DNA of 64,000 bases from Noviherbaspirillum autotrophicum (GTDB taxonomy: Bacteria; Pseudomonadota; Gammaproteobacteria; Burkholderiales; Burkholderiaceae_D), in NCBI RefSeq assembly GCF_000818395.1, contig NZ_JWJG01000028.1, positions 4,099,051-4,163,050 of the forward strand, in the 5' to 3' direction. Made by a program: the position numbers and the translations under genes. The notes under the pieces are model-generated. The model made no database searches and was not told where the DNA came from. It saw only the letters and a program-made list of their open reading frames with translations. This document shows positions 16,305-27,621 of this stretch, in pieces (the stretch's first letter is position 1; each line of letters starts with the position of its first letter).

Positions 16305-16343
16305 TTTTAAGTCAGCTGTGTCTACCAATTTCACCACTCGGGC
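16305..16343 (-). pseudogene. leuZ relic: 5' half of a tRNA-Leu(UAA) gene
   Basis: Read on the minus strand from 16343, 39 bases match a tRNA-Leu 5' half: acceptor strand GCCCGAG, TG, D-arm with GTG/CAC stem and GGTAGA loop, anticodon strand GCTGA and the full loop CTTAAAA (anticodon UAA). The next bases, GACTGGG, cannot pair with GCTGA, and no T-arm, acceptor 3' strand or CCA follows. It lies just after tRNA-Gly, tRNA-Gly and tRNA-Cys downstream of pgsA, exactly where leuZ sits in the pgsA-glyW-cysT-leuZ order of other proteobacteria. The break at the end of the anticodon loop is a common crossover point of tyrosine-integrase elements. Confidence 0.85.
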
Positions 16344-16375
16344 AGCTTGCGCCAAGCTTAGCAGGCGCACAAGCG

Positions 16376-16398
16376 AAAAAAGCGCACGCGGCGCTTTT
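16376..16398 (-). terminator. Terminator after tRNA-Cys
   Basis: On the minus strand AAAAGCGC pairs with GCGCTTTT across a 5- to 7-base loop, and the T-run continues (GCGCTTTTTTCGC). It lies 11 bp after tRNA-Cys and before the leuZ relic, so the relic is probably outside the Gly-Gly-Cys transcript. Confidence 0.7.
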
Positions 16399-16408
16399 AT
16401 TAGAAAAC

Positions 16409-16482
16409 TGGAGGCGGGGGTCGGAATCGAACCGGCGTAGACGGCTTTGCAGGCCGCTGCATAACCACTTTGCTACCCCGCC
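16409..16482 (-). tRNA. cysT: tRNA-Cys(GCA)
   Basis: 74 bases with encoded CCA. Acceptor GGCGGGG pairs with CCCCGCC, the discriminator is U as expected for cysteine tRNA, and the anticodon loop reads CTGCAAA (GCA). The T-arm is GCCGG-TTCGATT-CCGAC (one mismatch at the base). It follows two tRNA-Gly genes and precedes the leuZ relic, the conserved order. Confidence 0.95.
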
Positions 16483-16537
16483 GCGGAAGCTTATTGTAAC
16501 TGCAAACTTAAACTGCTGTTGCAGCATACGCGTCTGC

Positions 16538-16565
16538 AAAACAAGGGGAGCCAGAAAAGCTCCCC
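16538..16565 (-). terminator. Hairpin terminator between tRNA-Gly and tRNA-Cys
   Basis: Minus strand GGGGAGC-TTTTCTG-GCTCCCC followed by TTGTTTT. The 7-bp GC-rich stem and T-rich tail fit an intrinsic terminator or a processing hairpin separating the two tRNAs. Confidence 0.6.
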
Positions 16566-16573
16566 TGAAAATC

Positions 16574-16649
16574 TGGAGCGGGAGAAGAGTCTCGAACTCT
16601 CGACCTCAACCTTGGCAAGGTTGCGCTCTACCAACTGAGCTACTCCCGC
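16574..16649 (-). tRNA. tRNA-Gly(GCC), second copy
   Basis: 76 bases including CCA. Acceptor GCGGGAG pairs with CTCCCGC, the discriminator is U, and the anticodon loop CTTGCCAAG contains GCC. Sequence is identical to the copy at 16755-16830, so the pair arose by local duplication of glyW. Confidence 0.96.
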
Positions 16650-16718
16650 ATTAAAACTTGCAACTTTGCGCCCATGTAACTTAGGGGCAGCATTTTTACT
16701 AGGCTCTCACCCTAGAAT

Positions 16719-16746
16719 AAAAAAAGGAAGCCGGCTAGCTTCCTTT
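16719..16746 (-). terminator. Hairpin terminator between the two tRNA-Gly genes
   Basis: Minus strand AAAGGAAGC-TAGCC-GGCTTCC followed by seven T. It fits an intrinsic terminator, suggesting that the first tRNA-Gly can be made as a separate transcript. Confidence 0.65.
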
Positions 16747-16754
16747 CCGAATTC

Positions 16755-16830
16755 TGGAGCGGGAGAAGAGTCTCGAACTCTCGACCTCAACCTTGGCAAG
16801 GTTGCGCTCTACCAACTGAGCTACTCCCGC
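16755..16830 (-). tRNA. glyW: tRNA-Gly(GCC), first copy
   Basis: 76 bases including CCA, with the same cloverleaf as the second copy (acceptor GCGGGAG/CTCCCGC, anticodon GCC). It starts 59 bp after the stop of pgsA, so it may be read from the pgsA promoter or its own. Confidence 0.96.
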
Positions 16831-16889
16831 GTTCACAACAGACAAGCATTATAGAGGTTTTCCGTTTTTTGTCAAGCGCCAAGAACTTC

Positions 16890-17474
16890 CTAATCTAAGC
16901 GGCCCGATCTTTCCTTGATCAATGGCCACGCCTTTTTAAGGTAATAGAACATCGACCAGACAGTCAGTACTGCAGCAATCACCAACAACCACGCTCCCCA
17001 ATACCGGGTGTCGAGCACACCGAACAAGGTATCGTTAAAGAGCAGCATCGGAATCGCGATCATCTGTGCCGTAGTTTTGATCTTCCCGATCGAGCTGACC
17101 GCGACCGACCGCGCCGCCCCGATCTGCGCCATCCATTCACGCAAGGCGGAAATGGCGATCTCACGACCAATGATGATGAAAGCAATGACCGCATTGACAC
17201 GCTCGAATTCCACCAGCACCAGCAGCGCACCAGCGACCATCAACTTATCGGCAACAGGATCAAGAAAAGCGCCGAAAGCGGATGTCTCGTTCCAGCGGCG
17301 CGCCAGAAATCCATCGAACCAGTCGGTTACTGCAGCGACAATGAATATGGCACTGGAAGCGACGCCCTTCGACAGGGGCGACAACCAGGCGTCAGGCAGG
17401 TAAAACACGCCTACCACCAGCGGGATAAGCGCCACACGCAACCAGGTAAGCAGGATGGGAATATTAAAAGGCAT
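16890..17474 (-). CDS. pgsA: CDP-diacylglycerol--glycerol-3-phosphate 3-phosphatidyltransferase
   Basis: 194 residues from the ATG at 17474 ([14 protein letters not shown], the normal PgsA start); an in-frame codon 8 residues upstream is less likely. The CDP-alcohol phosphatidyltransferase motif is complete: DGFLARRWN and then [10 protein letters not shown], with the four aspartates that hold metal and CDP. Several hydrophobic helices are present. It makes phosphatidylglycerol phosphate, the committed step to phosphatidylglycerol and cardiolipin, in the inner membrane. It follows uvrC on the same strand and precedes the tRNA-Gly genes, a conserved arrangement. Confidence 0.96.
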   Translation of the reverse strand: MPFNIPILLTWLRVALIPLVVGVFYLPDAWLSPLSKGVASSAIFIVAAVTDWFDGFLARRWNETSAFGAFLDPVADKLMVAGALLVLVEFERVNAVIAFIIIGREIAISALREWMAQIGAARSVAVSSIGKIKTTAQMIAIPMLLFNDTLFGVLDTRYWGAWLLVIAAVLTVWSMFYYLKKAWPLIKERSGRLD

Positions 17475-17551
17475 AGGTCGGCACCGGAGAATAAGCACGA
17501 TTATCGCGTGGAACTTGCCTGAACCGCAATGTGCCGCTTCATGCTGCTGAA

Positions 17552-19408
17552 TTAATGCAACTGTCGATAGATTTCTTCCGCAAGCTGGCGCGATATACCG
17601 TCCACAGAGGCCAGTTCTTCCACGCTGGCGTCGGCGACTCCGCGCAAGCCACCGAATCGCGCCAATAGCTTTTGTCGCCGCTTCGCACCGACGCCCTCGA
17701 TTTCCTCCAGCCGCGACGTCTGCCGCGCTTTTGCGCGCTTGGCGCGCATGCCAGTAATGGCAAAACGATGCGCCTCGTCGCGAATTTGCGCAATCAGCAT
17801 CAGTGCCGCCGATTCCTTGCCCAATTCCTGCGGCGGACGTTCATCGGCGAATACCAGCGTTTCCAGGCCGACCTTACGTCCCTCCCCCTTTGCGACGCCG
17901 ACAATCAGCCCGACATCGAGCCCCAATTCACTGAATACCTGCCGCGCCATCTCGACCTGCCCTTTGCCGCCGTCGATCAGCACCACATCGGGCATCACGC
18001 CCTCGCCGTTGGCAACTTTCTCGTAACGCCGCGTCAGCACCTGGCGCATTGCCGCGTAATCGTCACCGGGTGTAATGCCGGCGATGTTGTAACGCCGGTA
18101 TTCGCCGTTCTGCATTGCATGATGGTGAAACACCACGCACGATGCCTGGGTCGCTTCGCCTTGCGTATGGCTGATGTCAAAGCATTCAATGCGCAGGTTG
18201 TCGATATCGGACACATCCAGGCCGAGCGCATCGACCAGGGCGCGCGTACGCGCTTGCTGCGACCCTTGTTCCGAGAGCAGGCGCGCCAGTGCGATTCCCG
18301 CGCCTTTATGTGCCATTTCCAGCCATTGCCGGCGCTGCCCTTGCGGCTGGAACACCAGATTGATGCGATGGCCGCACTGTTCGGCCAGTGCCATCATCAG
18401 TGCCGGCTCGTCGAATTCGACATTCAGAATCAGCGTCGGCGGAATGAACTTGTCGATGTAATGCTGCGCCAGGAACGCCTTCAAGACTTCAGCATCGGCC
18501 GCGTCGCCGTCAGCGGCAAGCGCGCTGTCGACGTGGGCAGGGAAATATGCACGGTCGCCCAAGTGGCGGCCGCCGCGCACCATTGCCAGATTCACGCATG
18601 CCCTGCCGCCCTGCACGACAACGGCAATGATATCGATGTCCGCATCGCCGACCGTTTCCATCGTTTGCTGGTGCAGGACGCGCGACAGCGCGCTGATCTG
18701 GTTGCGCACCGCTGCCGCTTGCTCGAACTTGAGTTCGGCAGCAAATGCATGCATTTTCCTTTCCAGCTCCTCCAGCACTTCGGTCTGCCGGCCGCGCAAA
18801 AACCTGGCGGCATTGTCGACATCGGATGCATAGTCTTCACGGCTGATCGCGTTCACACAGGGTGCGCTGCACCGCTGGATCTGGTGCAGCAGGCAAGGAC
18901 GTGTGCGATTGGCGAACACCGAATCCTCGCACGTCCTCAGCCTAAACACCTTCTGCAGGATCTGCATCGACTCCTTGACCGCCCAGGCGCTGGGGAAAGG
19001 ACCGAAATACTGGTTCTTCTTGTCGACGGCGCCGCGGTAATACGCCATGCGCGGCACATCCTGCCCGGTGATCTTCAGATAGGGATACGACTTATCATCC
19101 CGGAACAGGATGTTGAAGCGCGGCTGCAGCGTCTTGATCAGGTTGTTTTCAAGCAGAAGCGCTTCCGCCTCGCTGCGCGTAACCGTCGTTTCCAGGCGCG
19201 CGATACGCTCCACCATCATCGCAATGCGTGGGCTGGTCAGCGTCTTCTGAAAGTAACTGGAAACGCGCTTCTTGAGATCACGCGCCTTTCCCACGTATAG
19301 CAGCGTATTGTCCGCGTCGAAGTAACGATATACGCCGGGCAGATGCGGCAGCTTGGCGACAGTCTCAAGAACAACTTCGCGTGGGTCAGGAGCGGCAACG
19401 TCCGGCAT
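17552..19408 (-). CDS. uvrC: UvrABC excinuclease subunit C
   Basis: 618 residues from the ATG at 19408; a TTG four codons upstream (19420) is also possible. Domains in order: GIY-YIG nuclease at the N-terminus ([20 protein letters not shown], with Arg and Lys after), a cysteine cluster in the [13 protein letters not shown] area, a UVR domain that contacts UvrB at about 205-240, the UvrC RNase H-like endonuclease with CFDISHTQG and [11 protein letters not shown], and helix-hairpin-helix repeats at the end ([25 protein letters not shown]). It makes both incisions in nucleotide excision repair. It lies 15 bp after nagZ and upstream of pgsA. Confidence 0.97.
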   Translation of the reverse strand: MPDVAAPDPREVVLETVAKLPHLPGVYRYFDADNTLLYVGKARDLKKRVSSYFQKTLTSPRIAMMVERIARLETTVTRSEAEALLLENNLIKTLQPRFNILFRDDKSYPYLKITGQDVPRMAYYRGAVDKKNQYFGPFPSAWAVKESMQILQKVFRLRTCEDSVFANRTRPCLLHQIQRCSAPCVNAISREDYASDVDNAARFLRGRQTEVLEELERKMHAFAAELKFEQAAAVRNQISALSRVLHQQTMETVGDADIDIIAVVVQGGRACVNLAMVRGGRHLGDRAYFPAHVDSALAADGDAADAEVLKAFLAQHYIDKFIPPTLILNVEFDEPALMMALAEQCGHRINLVFQPQGQRRQWLEMAHKGAGIALARLLSEQGSQQARTRALVDALGLDVSDIDNLRIECFDISHTQGEATQASCVVFHHHAMQNGEYRRYNIAGITPGDDYAAMRQVLTRRYEKVANGEGVMPDVVLIDGGKGQVEMARQVFSELGLDVGLIVGVAKGEGRKVGLETLVFADERPPQELGKESAALMLIAQIRDEAHRFAITGMRAKRAKARQTSRLEEIEGVGAKRRQKLLARFGGLRGVADASVEELASVDGISRQLAEEIYRQLH

Positions 19409-19423
19409 CGGGCGATACAACCA

Positions 19424-20473
19424 TTAAGCGGAAACGAGTTCTTGCGCAGTTTGCTTGGCGGCGCGGTAGCGAGCGTCCTGCTGCAACGCATCCCAGCCAA
19501 GAGCAGAGCCTTGCGGCACCAATGCCGCAAGACGTGCCGCAGAGGCCTTGGTCGCAGCATTGGGCTTCACCTTCAACCCATCCAGCAATTCGTCCGCCTT
19601 GTCAGGAGAGTTGCAGATCAAGACCATGTCGCACCCGGCGGAAAGCGCTGCATTGGCACCATCCACCACGCCGCCGGCGACGCTCGCGCCTTCCATGCTG
19701 AGGTCGTCACTGAAGATGACGCCTTCGAAACCCATATCCTTGCGCAGGATGGATAGCCACTTCTTCGAAAAACCGGCCGGGCTCTTGTCGACTTTCGGAT
19801 AAATCACGTGCGCCGGCATAACCGCAGCCAAACCGAGGCCAAGCCAGCCGTAGGGCGCAGCGTCATCGCCCAGGATCTCCTTGAGATTGCGTTCGTCCAC
19901 GGGGATGGCGAAATGGGAATCCGCTTCCGCAAACCCATGCCCGGGAAAATGCTTGCCGCAATTCGCCATACCTGCCAGGGCCAGGCCATGATTGAGGCTC
20001 TTTGCCAGCAGGGTCACCACCCGTGCATCGCGGTGGAACGCGCGGTCGCCGATCACGCCGGATTGTCCATGATCGAGGTCGAGCACCGGTGTAAATGACA
20101 AGTCGACGCCGCACGCACGCAACTCCGCTGCCAGCACAAAGCCAACGTCGGTCGCCGCCCGCGTTGCTTCCAGCACGTCGCGTTCCCACAGTTCGCCTAG
20201 CCGGCGCATTGCCGGCAACTTGGTGAAGCCATCCGTCTTGAAGCGTTGCACGCGCCCGCCCTCATGGTCGACGGCAATCAGCACACCCGGGCGCGCCTCG
20301 TGAATCGCTGCTGTCAGTTCGCACAGTTGCTGGCGGTTCTGGTAATTGCGTGCGAACAGGATGACGCCGCCCGTCAGCGGATGCTGGATGCGTCGAATAT
20401 CGTCGTCTTTGAGCGAGGTGCCGACGACGTCGAGCATGACTGGGCCGAGGCCGGTATTGGAATGTGCTTTCAT
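19424..20473 (-). CDS. nagZ: Beta-N-acetylhexosaminidase NagZ
   Basis: 349 residues, glycoside hydrolase family 3. The family signature KHFPGHG is at about residues 184-190, and [11 protein letters not shown] and SDDLSMEGA (carrying the nucleophile Asp) are present. NagZ removes N-acetylglucosamine from 1,6-anhydro-muropeptides in the cytoplasm during peptidoglycan recycling; no signal peptide is seen, in agreement. Its start overlaps the acpS stop by 4 bases (ATGA), indicating translational coupling. Confidence 0.95.
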   Translation of the reverse strand: MKAHSNTGLGPVMLDVVGTSLKDDDIRRIQHPLTGGVILFARNYQNRQQLCELTAAIHEARPGVLIAVDHEGGRVQRFKTDGFTKLPAMRRLGELWERDVLEATRAATDVGFVLAAELRACGVDLSFTPVLDLDHGQSGVIGDRAFHRDARVVTLLAKSLNHGLALAGMANCGKHFPGHGFAEADSHFAIPVDERNLKEILGDDAAPYGWLGLGLAAVMPAHVIYPKVDKSPAGFSKKWLSILRKDMGFEGVIFSDDLSMEGASVAGGVVDGANAALSAGCDMVLICNSPDKADELLDGLKVKPNAATKASAARLAALVPQGSALGWDALQQDARYRAAKQTAQELVSA

Positions 20474-20862
20474 TTTTTCTCCACTATCACGAAGGCGACC
20501 GCGTATTCGGCTTCATCGGTTATCGACACCTGGGCGGTCAAGCCATTCTGTTCCATAAATTCCTTCAGCGCGCCACTGGTCACCGCAACCGGCTTGCCGC
20601 TTGCGGCGTTCAAGGTCTGCATTGCACGCCAAGTCATCGGCATGCGCATTCCCAGCCCGATTGCCTTCGAAAATGCTTCTTTCGCGGCAAAGCGCGTTGC
20701 CAGAAAACGGATTCCGCGGGCTTCCACCTTTGCCTTGCGACGCCGGTATTTTTCCAGCTCCTCGGGCCCGAGGATTTTTTCGGCAAAGCGCTCGCCGTTG
20801 CGCGCCAATGCCGCTTCCACCCGAGATATCTGAATGATGTCGGTGCCGATACCGTAGATCAT
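20470..20862 (-). CDS. acpS: Holo-[acyl-carrier-protein] synthase
   Basis: 130 residues. The family start [15 protein letters not shown] contains the metal-binding Asp, and [17 protein letters not shown] holds the second catalytic block (Glu and Lys). It moves 4'-phosphopantetheine from CoA to the serine of ACP; the substrate acpP is in this window at 33974-34213. It overlaps both neighbours by 4 bases (pdxJ stop and nagZ start), so it is within one tightly packed operon. Confidence 0.95.
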   Translation of the reverse strand: MIYGIGTDIIQISRVEAALARNGERFAEKILGPEELEKYRRRKAKVEARGIRFLATRFAAKEAFSKAIGLGMRMPMTWRAMQTLNAASGKPVAVTSGALKEFMEQNGLTAQVSITDEAEYAVAFVIVEKK

Positions 20863-21626
20863 TTTTTGTGAATGCCCAGGCGCGCTGCGACCATGATGGC
20901 CTTCATTTCCTTGATCGCGTTTTGCCAGCCAATGAACACGGCTTGCGCGACAATGGCATGACCGATATTGAGCTCGGCAATCTCTGGAATGGCTGCAATT
21001 GCCTGCACATTGGTGTAATGCAATCCATGTCCTGCGTTCACCTTCAGGCCCAGCCCTATGCCTTCCAGAATGCCGGCATGCACCCGTGCCAACTCGTGCT
21101 GCTGTTCGCTTTCCGTACGCGCATCAGCATAGCGTCCCGTGTGAATCTCAATGACAGGCGCGCCGGTTTCCGCGGATGCCTTGATCTGAACCGGATCCGC
21201 ATCGATGAACAGGCTGACCCGGATGCCGGCGGCCTGCAGCTGCCGGACCGCAGCCTGTATGGTCGGGAACTGCCGCGCCACGTCCAAGCCGCCTTCTGTC
21301 GTCACTTCATTGCGCCGCTCCGGCACCAGACAGACGTCCTGCGGCTTGATGCGGCAGGCAAAATCGATCATTTCGGGCGTCACGGCCGCTTCGAGATTCA
21401 TGCGGGTACGCAATTGCGGGCGGATCGCTTCGACATCCGCATCCTTGATGTGGCGGCGATCTTCGCGCAGATGCAGGGTGATTGCATCGGCGCCGGCTTC
21501 CTCCGCCAGCAAGGCGGCCTGCACCGGGTCTGGGTAGACGGTTCCACGCGCGTTTCGCAGCGTTGCAACGTGATCGATATTAACGCCGAGATCAATGACG
21601 GGGCTAGTGGGGTGCAGGAGGCTCAT
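20859..21626 (-). CDS. pdxJ: Pyridoxine 5'-phosphate synthase
   Basis: 255 residues from the ATG at 21626; the frame is open further upstream only as antisense-like sequence overlapping recO. The PdxJ signature [17 protein letters not shown] is at the N-terminus, followed by [22 protein letters not shown], and the phosphate-site segment [12 protein letters not shown]. It condenses 3-amino-1-hydroxyacetone phosphate with deoxyxylulose phosphate to make pyridoxine 5'-phosphate (vitamin B6). It overlaps acpS by 4 bases, and its start lies 17 bp after recO. Confidence 0.96.
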   Translation of the reverse strand: MSLLHPTSPVIDLGVNIDHVATLRNARGTVYPDPVQAALLAEEAGADAITLHLREDRRHIKDADVEAIRPQLRTRMNLEAAVTPEMIDFACRIKPQDVCLVPERRNEVTTEGGLDVARQFPTIQAAVRQLQAAGIRVSLFIDADPVQIKASAETGAPVIEIHTGRYADARTESEQQHELARVHAGILEGIGLGLKVNAGHGLHYTNVQAIAAIPEIAELNIGHAIVAQAVFIGWQNAIKEMKAIMVAARLGIHKK

Positions 21627-21643
21627 GGCGGGTAATCGTGGTT

Positions 21644-22558
21644 TTATAACTGCATCAAATCTATCAGAATCTGGCGTGTGTTGAGCGGTGCTCCGCCTAA
21701 ATGGTGCGCAAGCAGAAAGCGCATCAAGAACTTGCTCTGCGCCTGCGTGGTGCTGTCGGTGTAATCCTCGCGCTCCATGTCGAGCAAGGTCTTGCCGGAC
21801 ACGCGCGGCGCCGTATCGGCCGGATGCGCCGGTCGCGGGCCACGTTCGGGATCGACCACGTAGATTTTGCTCTCTTCGACCGGCTGTCCGGTTGCGACGC
21901 ATTGGGTGAAGTTGCCGCCCACGCCGGTTTCCTTCAACAATGCGCGTTCAAATTTCCGCAGCACGATGGGTGCCGGCTCGTCGTGCGCTAGTTCGTTGAG
22001 GGTGGCAATGTAGTGGTCGAATAGTGCAGGATGAGGATCGTCACGCGCCAGCAACTTAACCAGCAACTCGTTGAGATAGAAACCGCACAGCAGCGCCGAT
22101 TTTTCAAGCGGCAGCAAGCCGCCGATCCACTCTGCCTGGGTCAGCGTGCGCACCTCCGCTTTACCGCTCCAGCCCATGGATAAGGGCTGAAAGGTCTGCA
22201 GTACTCCGCGCAGCTTGGAATGCGGCCTCTTGGCGCCCTTAGCGATCAAGGCAACGCGCCCATAGTCGCGTGAAAAGACATCGACGATCAGGCTGGTTTC
22301 CTTGTATGGATAGCCATGCAGCACAAATGCCGGCTGGCCGATGACCCGGGTGTCCCGATCAGGAGGTTTGGTGCGCCCCCCATTGGACGAAGGCGCGCGT
22401 GATTTGGTGGCGTTATCGGATTGCGGCGGCGCCGGCCTTACTTCACGCAATGCATCGTCGGGCTGACTTGATTCCGGGGTCATACAGTGTGATGCATCCA
22501 ATCGCGTCGTCGATGGCCGCGTGGGATACGGCTCCTCGTCGACAGTGTCACTTGTCAT
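21644..22558 (-). CDS. recO: DNA repair protein RecO
   Basis: 304 residues, longer than the usual 240-250. The RecO core starts near residue 73 ([20 protein letters not shown], then [19 protein letters not shown]), an OB fold, followed by a helical domain containing [25 protein letters not shown]. The first ~70 residues are Pro/Ser/Asp-rich and look disordered. An internal start could restore normal length, but the open frame and the 12-bp spacing from era support the long form. RecO loads RecA on SSB-coated DNA with RecR in the RecFOR pathway. It lies between era and pdxJ. Confidence 0.92.
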   Translation of the reverse strand: MTSDTVDEEPYPTRPSTTRLDASHCMTPESSQPDDALREVRPAPPQSDNATKSRAPSSNGGRTKPPDRDTRVIGQPAFVLHGYPYKETSLIVDVFSRDYGRVALIAKGAKRPHSKLRGVLQTFQPLSMGWSGKAEVRTLTQAEWIGGLLPLEKSALLCGFYLNELLVKLLARDDPHPALFDHYIATLNELAHDEPAPIVLRKFERALLKETGVGGNFTQCVATGQPVEESKIYVVDPERGPRPAHPADTAPRVSGKTLLDMEREDYTDSTTQAQSKFLMRFLLAHHLGGAPLNTRQILIDLMQL

Positions 22559-22570
22559 CCGATATAAGGT

Positions 22571-23473
22571 CTACTCGTAGCCGTATGCACGCAGACCGGC
22601 TTCATTATCGGCCCAGCCCGACTTTACCTTGACCCAGATTTCCAGATATACCGGACCACCAAACAGCTTTTCCATGTCGAGGCGCGCTTGAGTGGAAATA
22701 TCCTTGAGTTTCGCCCCTTTCTGACCGATCACCATGGCCTTGTGGCTATCGCGATCGACCAGGATAGCGGCGAAAATCCTGCGCAGCCGGCCTTCTTCCT
22801 CGAACTTCTCAATCACGACGGTACTAGTGTAGGGTAACTCATCACCGACAAAGCGGAAGACCTTTTCCCGCACGATCTCGGCAGCCAGGAACTTCTCGCT
22901 GCGATCGGTGATGTCATCCTCATCGAACATCGGTGCATTGATTGGAAGATGCTTTTGGATTTCTCCTTCAAGCACATCCAGCTGATAGCGCTGCTTGGCC
23001 GACACGGGAATAACTGCGGCAAAATCGTGCGCCGCAGCCACCTGCTGAGCGAACGGAAACATCTCCGCCTTTTCCTTGATGCGGTCCGATTTGTTAATAA
23101 TCAGGATGCAAGGAACGTTCTTCGGAAGCAGGCCGAGCACCTGCTTGTCGGCCGGGCCGAAGGTGCCGGCTTCGACCACAAACAGGATCACGTCGGCTGC
23201 CGTCAACGTATTGGTGACCGTGCGGTTCAGCGTCTTGTTGAGCGCATTGGCGTGCCGGGTCTGAAAGCCGGGCGTATCAACATAGACGAATTGCGCGTTT
23301 TCCTTGGTCTGGATACCGGTGATCCGATGCCGGGTAGTTTGTGCCTTGCGCGATGTAATGCTGACCTTCGCACCGATGAGCGCATTCATTAACGTCGACT
23401 TTCCGACGTTGGGTCGACCGACGATCGCGATATAGCCGCATCGAAAGTCAGTGGGAGCGGCGGGTAATGTCAT
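22571..23473 (-). CDS. era: GTPase Era
   Basis: 300 residues. G1 [17 protein letters not shown]3 DTPGFQ, G4 NKSD and G5 VSAKQ are all present in the N-terminal GTPase domain; the C-terminal ~80 residues are the KH domain ([32 protein letters not shown]). Era binds the 3' end of 16S rRNA and assists 30S assembly at the membrane. Its start overlaps the rnc stop by 4 bases, the usual rnc-era coupling. Confidence 0.97.
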   Translation of the reverse strand: MTLPAAPTDFRCGYIAIVGRPNVGKSTLMNALIGAKVSITSRKAQTTRHRITGIQTKENAQFVYVDTPGFQTRHANALNKTLNRTVTNTLTAADVILFVVEAGTFGPADKQVLGLLPKNVPCILIINKSDRIKEKAEMFPFAQQVAAAHDFAAVIPVSAKQRYQLDVLEGEIQKHLPINAPMFDEDDITDRSEKFLAAEIVREKVFRFVGDELPYTSTVVIEKFEEEGRLRRIFAAILVDRDSHKAMVIGQKGAKLKDISTQARLDMEKLFGGPVYLEIWVKVKSGWADNEAGLRAYGYE

Positions 23474-24435
23474 GCAGTCTTTGATTGGGTGGGAGTTGCC
23501 GGAGCAGTTGCTCCTTCGGTAGTGCCTGATTCGGGTTGAACGGCGGGAGTGTCGAGTTTGCTTTCGAACCTCACTTCCGGTTTGGGGATCTTTCCATCCG
23601 CCTTCAAATCAAGCTTGGCCTGCTTGGCGTCTGCCTTGACGGCCTTCGCACTCTTTTTCGGTTCGTCCTCGACCGGCGCATCGGGCTGGATGGTCGCGAT
23701 GCCGGCCAGTTTGAGTTGTGAAGCCTTGGGCCGTGGCTTGCGCCCGGATGCAGTCGTTTTCAGCAAGGCGCTCTGCACTGCTTCCAGAGCCAGTTTTGCG
23801 GCAGCCTGCTCGCCTGCCCGCCGACTTCCGCCCGTTCCAAACACCTGAATGTCAAGCTTCGGGACTAGGCACTCGATCTCGAATTCCTGATTATGGGCAG
23901 CACCATGGGTAGCAACAACATTGTATTGAGGCAACGCTAATTTTTTACCTTGCAGGAATTCCTGCAGCAGGGTCTTTGCATCCTTGCCCAGTGTCTTTGG
24001 ATCTACAGTGTCGAGGATCGGAATATAGAGCGAGCGGATCACATCACGCGCTGCATTGAAGCCGGCATCCAGGAAAATGGCCCCAAGCAATGCCTCAAGC
24101 GTATCGGCAAGAATGGATGGGCGGCGAAAGCCGCCGGACTTCAATTCACCCTCGCCCAACCGGAGGAAATGGAACAGTTCGAGCCGTTGCGCAATTTCAT
24201 ACAAAGATTGCTGTTTGACGAGGTTTGCGCGCAAGCGTGACAAATCGCCTTCATCAATCTTGTTGTAGCGTTCAAACAAAAGAGATGCAACAACGCAATT
24301 AAGCACCGAATCACCGAGAAATTCGAGCCGTTCGTTATGCAGGCTGCTATGGCTACGGTGCGTCAAGGCTTGCTGCAGCAGCGCAGCATCCTTGAATGTG
24401 TGGCCTAGACGGTCCTGCAATAACTTTAGATCCAT
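23470..24435 (-). CDS. rnc: Ribonuclease III with an extended C-terminal tail
   Basis: 321 residues, about 90 longer than E. coli RNase III. The catalytic signature [14 protein letters not shown] is at about 35-48 and the second acid site is in [17 protein letters not shown] double-stranded RNA-binding domain covers about 155-225 ([14 protein letters not shown] through [18 protein letters not shown]). The tail (about 230-321) is rich in Lys, Ala, Pro and Glu and looks disordered. It processes rRNA precursors and cuts structured mRNAs. It lies downstream of lepB and a DUF4845 gene and is coupled to era. Confidence 0.96.
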   Translation of the reverse strand: MDLKLLQDRLGHTFKDAALLQQALTHRSHSSLHNERLEFLGDSVLNCVVASLLFERYNKIDEGDLSRLRANLVKQQSLYEIAQRLELFHFLRLGEGELKSGGFRRPSILADTLEALLGAIFLDAGFNAARDVIRSLYIPILDTVDPKTLGKDAKTLLQEFLQGKKLALPQYNVVATHGAAHNQEFEIECLVPKLDIQVFGTGGSRRAGEQAAAKLALEAVQSALLKTTASGRKPRPKASQLKLAGIATIQPDAPVEDEPKKSAKAVKADAKQAKLDLKADGKIPKPEVRFESKLDTPAVQPESGTTEGATAPATPTQSKTA

Positions 24436-24450
24436 TTGTTCGCTTGTTCT

Positions 24451-24840
24451 TTATTGCGCCGTTTTCTGCGCTGGCTTGCCGCCCGTGCTAGCCACATAAT
24501 CGATAACCAGGCTAGTCGGGCCAATCAGGCCAATTCGTTTTTCATATGCAACGCTGACATCGAATCCGTCAGCCGATTTCGTAATCTCCAGATCGCTACC
24601 GCTGATCGATTCAATATATCCAGCTTCACGCTGTTTATCGAAAGAAAGTTGAATATCCCGCGCGCTGGTTGCATTGGCCGCAGCGTTCGTCATTGCCTTT
24701 TTGATTGCCGTATATTCAATCAATGTGGGAACCACCTTCATTCCCAGCACGACCAATACCGCGATGATGGCGGTTACGAACATAAAGCCGACTAAAGAAA
24801 GACCGTTTTGCTTGATTTGAGTTGCTAATCGAAGCTTCAT
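24451..24840 (-). CDS. DUF4845 domain protein
   Basis: 129 residues. The N-terminus has a basic start and a single hydrophobic helix (GLSLVGFMFVTAIIAVLVVLG), like a type IV pilin-type leader but without a convincing prepilin cleavage site. The rest is a small soluble domain (VVPTLIEYTAIKKAMTNA and so on) probably in the periplasm. DUF4845 genes are typically found between lepB and rnc in beta- and gammaproteobacteria, as here (19 bp after lepB, 15 bp before rnc). The function is not known. Confidence 0.85.
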   Translation of the reverse strand: MKLRLATQIKQNGLSLVGFMFVTAIIAVLVVLGMKVVPTLIEYTAIKKAMTNAAANATSARDIQLSFDKQREAGYIESISGSDLEITKSADGFDVSVAYEKRIGLIGPTSLVIDYVASTGGKPAQKTAQ

Positions 24841-24859
24841 GTGACCTCCCTCATTTTAA

Positions 24860-25767
24860 TTATTTAAAACTGCCTATGCGCCTGAAGTCACCCAGGTTCA
24901 TCCAGACAAAAAATGCCTTTCCGACAATATTTCCATCCGGCACAAATCCCCAATACCGGCTATCGAGACTGTTATCCCGATTATCTCCCATCATGAAGTA
25001 ATGTCCAGCTGGGACCGAGCACGCAAATCCTTCCAAATTGTAGCTGCATAGCTCGTGCATCGGAAATGGATCTGGGTTTTGAACATAGGCCGGTGCGCGT
25101 TCGTCATTCAGAATCCGGTGCGTCGCTCCGGGCAGTTTTTCCACGTATTGCTTGGAATACGTCAAATGCTCTTCATCCAGGTAGTCCGGCAAAGGCGCAT
25201 AAGAAACCTCTTTACCGTTCACTGTTAAGCGCTTGTTTCTATAGACAATTTTATCACCCGGCACGCCAATTACGCGCTTGATGTAATCCAGCGATGGATC
25301 TTTCGGATATTTGAAGACCATGACATCGCCGCGCTGAGGATTGTTGATTTCAATAATTTTCTTGTTGAGGATCGGCAGGCGAATTCCGTAGGTGTACTTA
25401 TTCACGAGAATCAGATCGCCGATCACCAGCGTCGGCACCATCGAGCTGGACGGAATCTTGAACGGCTCGTACAGGAAGGACCGCAGGACAAATACGAGCG
25501 CAATGACCGGGAAAAAGCTGCCCGAGTACTCAATCCAGGTCGGCTGCTTGAGGATTTCAGATTCCAGCCGTGCACGACTGCTGTTGTCGGTCTTAACACC
25601 TTCCTGCTGAAACTTTGCCTGGCGCGCGTCGAATTCAGCCAGCGCAGCGTCGGCCTTGGCGCGTCGTTGCTTGGCGAAGTGGAAGACGTCGAGAGCCCAG
25701 ATGACGCCGGTGACAATAGTGAGGATGAACAGGATTAACGCAAAATTACCCAAGATTGCTTGCAAAC

Positions 25768-25771
<4 letters not shown>
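24860..25771 (-). CDS. lepB: Signal peptidase I
   Basis: 303 residues. One hydrophobic helix at about 5-27, a cytoplasmic basic loop, a second hydrophobic segment near 85-98, then the periplasmic peptidase domain. Catalytic Ser110 in [11 protein letters not shown] and Lys165 in [12 protein letters not shown] are present, as are [19 protein letters not shown] blocks near the end. It removes signal peptides from exported proteins at the outer face of the inner membrane. It starts 4 bases inside the lepA stop, the classical lepA-lepB operon. Confidence 0.97.
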
Positions 25772-27561
<1,790 letters not shown>

Positions 27562-27578
27562 TAACTAAGATGCACACA

Positions 27579-27621
27579 AAAAAAGCGCTCTGAGCGGGGC
27601 AGATTCCCCAAGCGAGCGCCT
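27579..27621 (-). terminator. Intrinsic terminator upstream of lepA
   Basis: On the minus strand GCGCTC pairs with GAGCGC, with an inner GGGG/CCCC stem, and is followed by seven T. It ends the rpoE-rseA-rseB-mucD-grx direction of transcription before lepA. Confidence 0.75.

Noticed and set aside
16189-16440. Plus-strand frame with MGHRRIDTD, similar to the end of a tyrosine recombinase
   Set aside because: The similarity covers only a few residues, the frame runs into the leuZ relic and the tRNA-Cys sequence, and the catalytic Tyr context is absent.
17672-19300. A 542-residue plus-strand frame opposite uvrC
   Set aside because: Antisense shadow of uvrC, with no recognisable motif.
20859-21902. 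Longer pdxJ starting at 21902
   Set aside because: The extra 92 residues overlap recO in another frame and are Arg/Gly-rich; the conserved PdxJ start lies at 21626.
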